The position numbers and the translations under genes are program-made. Source: Pseudomonadota bacterium (GTDB lineage Bacteria; Myxococcota; Polyangia; Polyangiales; Polyangiaceae). Taken from it: a DNA stretch of 11,316 nt. The notes below the pieces were generated by a model that did no database searches, had not been told where the DNA came from, and saw only the letters and a list, made by a program, of their open reading frames with translations. Location of the stretch: NCBI GenBank assembly GCA_023419055.1, contig JAEZYO010000049.1, positions 1 to 11,316 of the forward strand, given 5' to 3'. Of the stretch, positions 6,695-11,316 are shown in pieces (positions within the stretch are counted from its first letter, which is position 1; the number at the start of each line of letters is the position of its first letter).

Positions 6695-6714
6695 CAGCTC
6701 TCTCGAAAGAGCTG
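6695..6714. repeat. Inverted repeat (hairpin)
   Basis: CAGCTCT (6695-6701) pairs with AGAGCTG (6708-6714) around a six-base loop CTCGAA. It lies in the gene-poor stretch about 260 bases upstream of the small membrane protein. It has no T-run on either side, so its role is open. Confidence 0.3.
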
Positions 6715-6818
6715 CGCCACCCCTCCATATAGAGAGCCAGGTTCTTGTCGTAAGCCTTTTGACCATGCGTGACCCTATGTCACGAGCAGCGGGGTGCTTG
6801 AGGGGACACCCGACACCT

Positions 6819-6840
6819 ATCGGGCCGGCGCCGACCCGAT
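6819..6840 (-). terminator. 22-base near-perfect palindrome after the DUF6559-like gene
   Basis: The sequence at 6819-6840 (ATCGGGCCGGCGCC followed by GACCCGAT) is palindromic over 22 bases with a single G-T type mismatch. It begins 20 bases beyond the stop of the minus-strand gene ending at 6861. The position suits a transcript-end hairpin, but no T-run follows and the palindrome has no natural loop, so a protein-binding site is also possible. Confidence 0.35.
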
Positions 6841-6860
6841 GCTTGCTGGAGCCGGGCTGG

Positions 6861-7337
6861 TCAGTGAGAGCTGTCTCCTCCCGCGCCGTCGTGTGAGCCA
6901 GCGTTCCCGCTCCCATTGACGTCGTAACCGCCGTCAGCATCGAAGGAGTGGTTCACGTCAAACGCGGGATCGCCGCCACGGTCGTCACCGAAAGAATGAT
7001 GAGGGTCCGACACGATGTCGTGATGGTCGGGCCACGCTGACGTGTCGATAGCCGAGCATTGCGCGAGCGATAAGCCCAAGAGTGGGGCCGCACCAGCCTC
7101 GCCACCGGAACTGCGTTCGGCAACGAACTCGACGTACGCTCGCTTCGAGCAGAACATGGCGCATGCGTAGGGTGCATAGCGCTCGTTGAAGCCGTGGAGC
7201 TTGATGGTCAAGAGGACCTGGGCGGGAGTGTAGCGACGCCCCCGCCCGTATCGTTCGACGAGCAAGCGGCCGAGGTTCGCGCGGTAGCTCCGCACGGCTG
7301 CCCACTTGCGGAAGCGTTCGAAGATGGGGAAGGTCAT
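6861..7337 (-). CDS. DUF6559-like protein with Asp/His/Gly-rich C-terminal tail
   Basis: A 158-aa protein of unknown function. Residues 5-72 match the pattern I remember for DUF6559: a basic N-terminus (FERFRKWAAVRSYRANLG), then LLVERYGRGRRYTPAQV (25-41), and YAPYACAMFCSKRAYVEF (54-71). The rest is different. Residues about 103-158 are low-complexity and rich in Asp, His, Gly, Ser and Asn, with two copies of a short repeat, HHSFGDDRGGD (113-123) and NHSFDADGGYD (129-139). Such a tail may bind divalent metal or be disordered; this is inference. The start is ATG 7337 with no strong ribosome binding site. It begins 14 bases after the stop of the truncated glycosyltransferase on the same strand, so the two could share a transcript. 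Confidence 0.7.
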   Translation of the reverse strand: MTFPIFERFRKWAAVRSYRANLGRLLVERYGRGRRYTPAQVLLTIKLHGFNERYAPYACAMFCSKRAYVEFVAERSSGGEAGAAPLLGLSLAQCSAIDTSAWPDHHDIVSDPHHSFGDDRGGDPAFDVNHSFDADGGYDVNGSGNAGSHDGAGGDSSH

Positions 7338-7351
7338 TGCCGCGCCACCAA

Positions 7352-8310
7352 CTAGGTACGAGCTTTATCGTATTCAGCCTCGAGCCGACGCGCTGCGATC
7401 TCGGCACCGTCCCAGCCGACCCCTCTGGCGAACGCGCGCGCCCGCGCTGCTACGGCCGGGTCGAGCACCTCGCGGAGAGCGCTCTCCAGGGACGCCTCGC
7501 TCCTGGAGGCATGCGGAGTCGTGGTCCCGATTCCGAGCTCCACGACGCGGCTGGACCAGTAGAACTGGTCTCCGAACATCGGCGTGATGACGTGCGGGAC
7601 ACCAGCGCCCGCTGCCGCGGCGGTCGTCCCGGCGCCGCCGTGATGCACGACTGCCGCAACCCGCGCAAAGAGCACATCGTGGCTCACGTCCCCCACTGCC
7701 GCGCAGTCCGGCGCATCGTCCACGAGATCGAGATCCGACCAACCCCTCGAGATGATGATCCTGCGGCCCGCAGCACGAGCTGCGCTGACGAGCACGGGGG
7801 TCACGTCGCCTCGAGCGGGCATGCTGCCGATGCCAAAGAAGATCGGCGGCTCTCCGCGTTCGAGGAACGCTTCGAGATCCGGGGGAAGTGGCATCCGATC
7901 AGGCAGGACCCATGCGCCCGTCTGGAAGATCTCCCGCCCCGGCGTCGCGGGCACCGGCGCGAGAGCGGTATCGGCTGCAAGCCAGGTATGGTCCGTGAGC
8001 ACGTAGTCGAGCACGTCGCCGATCGAAGCCATGCCGAGCTTTGCGCGGTTCTTGTTGATGCGATCGAGCACGCGCTCGTTCCACTCCTTGGCGGCGCTGC
8101 GCCAGCGCTCCTCGATGCTCGCAGGCGCTGCTGTGCTCGGTCCCTGACCTGGCGCCGGCGGGAGATCGGGCGACGGCAGCGCCACCGGGGCGTAAACCGC
8201 CGTGACACAGCCAATCCATGCGTGCTCGGCGATCGACGGTGCCGCGTACTGGTGCGCGTTGGCGCCCACGATGACGTCGCACCCCTCAGCGGCGGCGCGA
8301 CCAGCCGCCT
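7352..8310 (-). pseudogene. 5'-truncated GT1 (UGT/sterol glucosyltransferase-like) glycosyltransferase
   Basis: The open frame runs 7352-8473, but only the part from about 8310 down reads as a GT-B fold UDP-sugar glycosyltransferase. It starts mid-domain at EGCDVIVGANAHQYAAPSIA and runs through IGDVLDYVLTDHTWLAADTA and QTGAWVLPD, with the C-terminal donor-binding domain intact: FFGIGSMPA, ISRGW, VGDVSHDVLFARVAAVVHHG, then GAGTT (about 7645-7622) and GDQFYW (about 7573). This is the layout of the sterol-3-glucosyltransferase-like group that glycosylates lipids or secondary metabolites. The first 80-100 residues of the acceptor domain, with the usual start and G-R-G-D-V type motif, are absent. 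Upstream the frame merges into a shadow of the neighbouring membrane-protein gene. The only ATG option (8413) lies inside that gene. It is probably inactive. Confidence 0.7.
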
Positions 8311-8348
8311 TGCGTTGCCGACACTTCGCGGCATCCGCATCTTTCGGG

Positions 8349-8825
8349 TCACGTTCGCGCGAGGTTCTCGGAGCCGGCGTCGGTCCATCGCGCCCTCGCA
8401 GCGACAATCGCATGATGAAGCGCGGCACAGGTAGAAGAAGAACCCAACTCGATGTCCTCCGTGTGCAAGGCACGCTCCAGGACTACACGATCGTACGGGC
8501 CCCCGAACTCACCAGCGAGAGACACGTGGGCGTTCAGAGGGAGGGCGACGCGCCAGTAAGGAATGCCTGCCCATGTCCACCGATTCACGAAGCCGCGAGC
8601 GGAGACTTCAAGGTGGAATCCGCGCAGACAAGCAGCGAGTGTGGAACACGCAGTCCCGACGGCCCAGTACGCCAACGAGGCCCGGAGTGTTGGGACACCA
8701 AGCATGAACCCACCCAGCATGAGCGCGGTGAGTGGCCAAGCCGGACTGAAGGCGAACCCGCTGATTATCGAACGCGTCGGCTCGTCGCGGGTGGTCCAGC
8801 CGTCGGGTGGGATCCGGAGTCGCAT
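8349..8825 (-). CDS. Membrane protein of unknown function, possible PH-like domain
   Basis: A 158-aa protein starting at ATG 8825. Residues about 24-65 are hydrophobic and can form two membrane segments (FAFSPAWPLTALMLGGFMLG, then LAYWAVGTACSTLAACL). The rest is soluble: LEVSARGFVNRWTWAGIPYW, LPLNAHVSLAGEFGGPYDRV, then helix LHHAIVAARARW at the end. Two membrane helices followed by a compact beta domain and a C-terminal helix is the general plan of small bacterial PH-like membrane proteins; the family is not certain. The coding look (regular hydrophobic pattern, no low-complexity stretches) is good, but there is no clear ribosome binding site. Its 3' end abuts the truncated glycosyltransferase, which suggests a rearrangement junction near 8310-8350. 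The 192-aa gene lies 48 bases upstream on the same strand. Confidence 0.6.
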   Translation of the reverse strand: MRLRIPPDGWTTRDEPTRSIISGFAFSPAWPLTALMLGGFMLGVPTLRASLAYWAVGTACSTLAACLRGFHLEVSARGFVNRWTWAGIPYWRVALPLNAHVSLAGEFGGPYDRVVLERALHTEDIELGSSSTCAALHHAIVAARARWTDAGSENLART

Positions 8826-8873
8826 CGTGGGAGGTGCTCGACGCTAGTGCGCAGGTCCGGTCATTGCGCAACA

Positions 8874-9452
8874 TCAGACCGTCGATGCGTCCGCGTACAG
8901 GGGAAGGCCATTTCGTGCTGGCGGTGTTCGCGCGCAAAGCTCCGCGCAGCGGTTCCACTCGTCCTCGACAATAGTCGAGTGGAGGTGTTCGATTCGATTC
9001 AAGTCGTCGGAGAAGAACTCCGCGATCGTAGGAAAGAAGTTGCCCCACGCCGTTCGAGCGTTCGGGCCACGAATGATGTCGGGCGCGGGAGTTGGGCCGT
9101 ACGCGTTGACGCTGATCAGGTGCTGCCCCGTCGTGAGCGAGAAGTGTTCTGCGAGAACATCGGGAAAGCGGAGCGCAAGCGCCGCGTCGAATTCATCCGA
9201 ATAGGCGGCGACAACCAGGGGACGCATTGAAACGACGATGGCAGCGCGAGCATCGCCGTACTTCAGACACTCACCGAGGAGCCATTTGAAACGCACGCGC
9301 TTGCGGATCGACCACAGCAAGCCCTTCAAACCGAACGCCTCCGGCTGGTAGCGACGAAGCTTCTCCTCCGAGAGGGCCAGGTCAGCGCGGTTCGACGCGA
9401 ATTCGGCGTAGAGCGGTTGGTTCTCGTCGGTGGTGGCCTGGCTTGAAGGCAT
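8874..9452 (-). CDS. Conserved-looking hypothetical protein
   Basis: A 192-aa soluble protein without signal peptide. After a variable start it has KWLLGECLKYGDARAAIVVS, SMRPLVVAAYSDEFDAALAL (75-94), RFPDVLAEHFSLTTGQHLIS, VNAYGPTPAPDIIRGP (114-129), TAWGNFFPTIAEFFSDDLNR (133-152) and EDEWNRCAEL. The mixture of hydrophobic and polar blocks is that of a real folded protein. I have an impression of similar proteins in myxobacteria but cannot name a family or function. ATG 9452 lies inside a short motif resembling an attC half-site, so the true start could be a little downstream. It sits 47 bases after the corrected stop of the CbrC-like gene on the same strand. Confidence 0.65.
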   Translation of the reverse strand: MPSSQATTDENQPLYAEFASNRADLALSEEKLRRYQPEAFGLKGLLWSIRKRVRFKWLLGECLKYGDARAAIVVSMRPLVVAAYSDEFDAALALRFPDVLAEHFSLTTGQHLISVNAYGPTPAPDIIRGPNARTAWGNFFPTIAEFFSDDLNRIEHLHSTIVEDEWNRCAELCARTPPARNGLPLYADASTV

Positions 9453-9457
9453 TGTTC
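9440..9457 (-). repeat. attC-like half-site motif
   Basis: Read on the minus strand, GAACAATGCCTTCAAGCC resembles the R''-L'' end of integron attC sites, such as the aadA-cassette one that contains AACAATTCGTTCAAGCC. The spacing AAC-N8-CAAGC is the same. It lies between the CbrC-like gene and the 192-aa gene, where an attC would be expected in a cassette array. No matching R' core (GTTRRRY) was found downstream, so a complete site is not supported. Confidence 0.3.
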
Positions 9458-9499
9458 GGGGCCCCTGCTGTTACCGAAGTTGTCCCCGCCACTGCGTGG

Positions 9500-10223
9500 C
9501 TACGCGATGTCCCAATGTCCAGCGAGTCGCGAGCACACGCCGCAACTGAAGACGTAGACACCCGTAACGTCGTGAAGCGTGTCTTCCCACAATCCAGGCA
9601 CATCCTCTCCGATGATGGTCGCCAAAAAAGGCCTTCCCATCGCCAGCTGGGGCGCGCTCCGCAAACTCTGCCCGGTTCCACGATCCGACGAATACCATGG
9701 GCTGCCGACAGCAGAACTTCCATTGCTCGCCCTGGATCGTCGAGTAGGTGGGTGTGCGGACCATCTCGATCAACAAACGCCGATCGACTCGCGCGCGAAT
9801 CCAATCTGAATGTGTTGGAATCATCTCGATATCAGCGCAGATCAATCCGGGCGCCCCCTGGGTGAGACCTTCGGACGCCCGCTCCCAGGAGACCATGCCG
9901 ACTTCGGTGTCCTTCGTGATTGCGGCGCGTCCACTGCGCAGGCACGAAAAGCAACACAGCAGTCGCTCAGGAACGTGAGGGAAGGGCGCGGACCCTCCGC
10001 ACCGCTTGCACGTTCCGTCCTCGCGGTCGTCGGCATCGAGTCCAACGTCCGTACCACAGCTGGTGCACGAGACAATAACTTCGGCGCCGATGCCGAGCTC
10101 GAAGCACACCGCGGAGGTCGTACCACAGAGGCCGCAGGTGCCTGAACCGACGAACCCTGAGGCGTCATGCACTGGGGCTTCGAAAAGCGGAAAGGGTGCT
10201 CCTAGCTCGGAGAATGTCGCCAT
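9500..10223 (-). CDS. CbrC/UPF0167-family protein, frameshifted in a T6 run
   Basis: Matches the CbrC (colicin E2 tolerance) family: N-terminal FPLFEAPVHDASGFVGSGTC, Cys pairs CGLC (30-33), CTSC (53-56), CKRC (72-75) and CCFSC (90-94), and the family block RTPTYSTIQGEQW (156-168) followed by FCC and VFVGSW. The paired cysteines suggest zinc binding. The CTSC and CKRC pairs lie in what looks like an insertion relative to E. coli CbrC. As read, the frame leaves homology at codon 199-200, a run of six T (9624-9629), and continues to 9471 as Arg-rich nonsense. Removing one T restores a sensible end with VYVFSCGVCSRLAGHWDIA and a stop at 9500-9502, giving about 240 aa. Start ATG 10223 has AAGGA three bases upstream. 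The shift may be a homopolymer sequencing error, a true mutation or slippage. Confidence 0.8.
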
Positions 10224-10311
10224 GATTCCTTGTCGGGCCAACGTACCGGCAATAGCCAGCGGCGACAAATCCGGCGCTGACACCGCTCTCAGGTTAGTTG
10301 CGCGGCTCGCG

Positions 10312-10641
10312 TTACGGCTTGCTCGATCCGAGCGGCGGACGCTGTGGATCGTAGTTCGGGTGAGCGAGCGCCTGCAGTATCGCCTCGCGATCACAGCGAG
10401 CGCCGGCAAGTTCCCCAGGGTACAGGGCTCGTGCTTCGAGCACGGCTATTTGGCGGCCAGCACCGCGAAGGATCCCTGAGCGCGGCGACCCGTCGAAGAA
10501 GAGCGCATAGACGTGCGGCAGCCCGTCGTCGTGTTCGTTGGGGACACGAGTGAGGAGGCAGACCCGACGCTGCAGATTGCGACGAGGCGCGGTCGTCAGC
10601 TTCATCAGCCCGTTGGACGGGCTGCATCTGCGGCCGCTCAT
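10312..10641 (-). CDS. Uncertain hypothetical protein or gene remnant
   Basis: A 109-codon frame. Its first 15 codons cross a motif resembling an attC half-site and are probably not protein. The rest (LPHVYALFFDGSPRSG, RGAGRQIAVLEARALYPGEL, REAILQALAHPNYDPQ) has the look of a folded protein segment, with aliphatic and charged residues in sensible order, but no recognisable domain. It could be a small gene or the end of a larger one broken by rearrangement. The CbrC-like gene follows after about 90 bases on the same strand, and a nitrilase remnant lies immediately upstream. Confidence 0.3.
   Translation of the reverse strand: MSGRRCSPSNGLMKLTTAPRRNLQRRVCLLTRVPNEHDDGLPHVYALFFDGSPRSGILRGAGRQIAVLEARALYPGELAGARCDREAILQALAHPNYDPQRPPLGSSKP
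10595..10618 (-). repeat. attC-like half-site motif with hairpin
   Basis: On the minus strand, GTCCAAC (fits the RYYYAAC attC core) is followed by GGGCTGATGAAGCTGAC, the same AAC-N8-AAGC spacing as the motif near 9450. It also sits in a perfect hairpin: CAGCCCGT (10606-10613) and ACGGGCTG (10617-10624) with a three-base loop. It lies just beyond the stop of the nitrilase remnant. A complementary R' half was not found nearby. Confidence 0.35.
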
Positions 10642-10644
10642 CCC

Positions 10645-10981
10645 TCAAGAGGCCGTACTGAACTCCACGGGCGTCAGCCGTTCGTTGTTGACGTGCAGTC
10701 GAAAGATGTCCGGTCGCGCATAGTGGCCGACGACGTCCAGGCTGCGTCGCGCCAAGCCGACGCGCTCGAGGTCGAGCTCTGCGTAAAGGACTCCCAGCTC
10801 GTCGCGGAGCGGGCCAGCGACGATGTTGCCCCCGGGCGCGACGATCACCGAACCCCGAGTTCACCCAGGCGTCGGCGTTCGGATGGAGCTCGCTCTTCCC
10901 GGGAACAGCGTCGGGGAGGTGTCGCCCCTCTCGCTCATTGACGCCGCCGACTACGGTGACGTCGTGCTCTCGCAGACCAGA
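10645..10981 (-). pseudogene. Nitrilase (carbon-nitrogen hydrolase) remnant
   Basis: Pieces of a nitrilase appear in order on the minus strand. LREHDVTVVGGVNEREG (about 10975-10925) is the segment before the catalytic Lys. It runs straight into RHLPDAVPGKSELHPNADAW and VNSG, which in intact nitrilases lies well over a hundred residues later, after the catalytic Cys. A one-base shift then occurs near 10849-10857, and the reading resumes in another frame as SVIVAPGGNIVAGPLRDELG, LYAELDLERV, and DVVGHYARPDIFRLHVN to a TGA at 10645-10647. The Lys and Cys of the Glu-Lys-Cys triad are therefore deleted, and the N-terminal part with the Glu is not visible. This remnant cannot be an active nitrilase. 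An intact frame from a GTG at 10848 covers only the last 67 codons. Confidence 0.75.
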
Positions 10982-10997
10982 AGGAGCGGCTGGCGAG

Positions 10998-11316
10998 TTA
11001 GCCGCCGAGCTCGCGACCCTCCCAGTCTACGAGGACCAGCTCGCGCTTCGTATGCAGGCACCATTCGATCAACGCCCTGACTTGTCCAGGAGTGACCGCG
11101 TCCTCCGACGTGAATTGTGGACATCGCACGCGGACCCAGGACTCACGTCGAGGGGGAAGGGCGGGGAACTCTCGACCCCGGACGGTGAGATACTGCCGCC
11201 CGACAGGTTGATTCATCTGATACCTGACGAAGAAGCTCCTGTCGAGAGAGGCTACCGAGATGGTCTTTGCTCCAAACGGCGCGGCCACCCCCTCGAGATC
11301 CACATACACCCACCAG
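10998..11316 (-). CDS. Hypothetical protein, 5' end possibly outside window
   Basis: An open frame ending at TAA 10998-11000 and still open at the right edge of the window. The first internal start is GTG 11309 (103 aa). The translation looks like a real protein: GAKTISVASLDRSFFVRYQM, VGRQYLTVRGREFPALPP, WVRVRCPQFTSEDAV, TPGQVRALIEWCLHTKREL and VLVDWEGRELGG. I recognise no family. There is no signal peptide or membrane segment in the visible part. The nitrilase remnant begins just after its stop, in a different frame, so the two are not one gene. Confidence 0.5.
   Translation of the reverse strand, partial: WWVYVDLEGVAAPFGAKTISVASLDRSFFVRYQMNQPVGRQYLTVRGREFPALPPRRESWVRVRCPQFTSEDAVTPGQVRALIEWCLHTKRELVLVDWEGRELGG

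Larger units (their letters stand above)
6433..6860. other. Stretch without a convincing gene
   Basis: About 430 bases between two minus-strand genes. The open frames here (for example minus-strand 6457-6720 and 6518-6940) have compositionally noisy translations rich in Arg, Ser and Gly and no recognisable domain. The stretch holds two inverted repeats, listed separately. It may be decayed coding sequence. Confidence 0.5.

Noticed and set aside
6518..6940. 140-codon minus-strand frame overlapping the end of the DUF6559-like gene
   Set aside because: Noisy composition, passes through a palindrome and a hairpin, and has no domain.
7337..8434. 365-codon plus-strand open frame
   Set aside because: Lies opposite the glycosyltransferase fragment, which has clear GT-B motifs; its own translation has no recognisable domain.
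8202..9230. 342-codon plus-strand open frame
   Set aside because: Opposite three minus-strand genes and with no domain; the minus-strand translations look more like proteins.
9430..9520. A complete integron attC site between the CbrC-like gene and the 192-aa gene
   Set aside because: Only one half matches. The core is CCCGAAC rather than RYYYAAC, and no GTTRRRY partner is seen at the right distance. Kept only as a half-site.
1..11316. CRISPR array, tRNA or rRNA genes, insertion sequence or transposase
   Set aside because: No regularly spaced direct repeats, no cloverleaf-like or rRNA sequence, and no transposase motif seen on either strand.

Overview
The window looks like a piece of a GC-rich myxobacterial (deltaproteobacterial, Polyangiales-like) chromosome. 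This rests on high GC at third codon positions, long mirror ORFs opposite real genes, and gene types common in that group. It is an inference; no rRNA or tRNA is present to fix the taxonomy.

Region 1 (about 32-4531, all on the plus strand) is a compact operon-like block of seven genes encoding a stressosome-type partner-switching module. In order: an RsbT-like kinase with an extra N-terminal helical domain; an RsbS-like STAS protein; a PAS-STAS RsbR-like protein; a canonical RsbT-like kinase; a second RsbR-like protein with a HAMP-like/coiled-coil N-terminus and a STAS domain; a 247-aa probable sensory protein; and an RsbX-like PP2C phosphatase. Several genes overlap or nearly touch (GTGA overlap at 1179-1182, 14-nt overlap at 1981-1994, 8-nt gap before rsbX), which suggests co-translation. 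The inferred circuit is an RsbR/RsbS core that releases the RsbT kinase on stress and is reset by the RsbX phosphatase. No sigma factor, RsbU-type phosphatase or RsbV/RsbW pair is visible, so the output is unknown; the second kinase is a candidate. The PAS-STAS protein has Glu where the phosphoacceptor Ser/Thr is expected.

Region 2 (4598-5910, plus strand) holds a PlsC-like acyltransferase, a small lipoprotein and a doubtful 64-aa ORF. Region 3 (5911-6147) is a convergent gap with nothing convincing in it.

Region 4 (6148-11316, everything minus strand) looks like an accessory, partly decaying patchwork of small or unknown genes: a two-TM small protein, a DUF6559-like protein with an Asp/His-rich tail, a 5'-truncated GT1 glycosyltransferase, a membrane protein, a 192-aa protein of unknown function, a CbrC/UPF0167-like protein broken by a one-base shift in a T6 run, an uncertain ORF, a nitrilase remnant with an internal deletion and a frameshift, and a partial ORF at the window edge. 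Two short motifs here resemble half of an integron attC site, but no complete attC was found.
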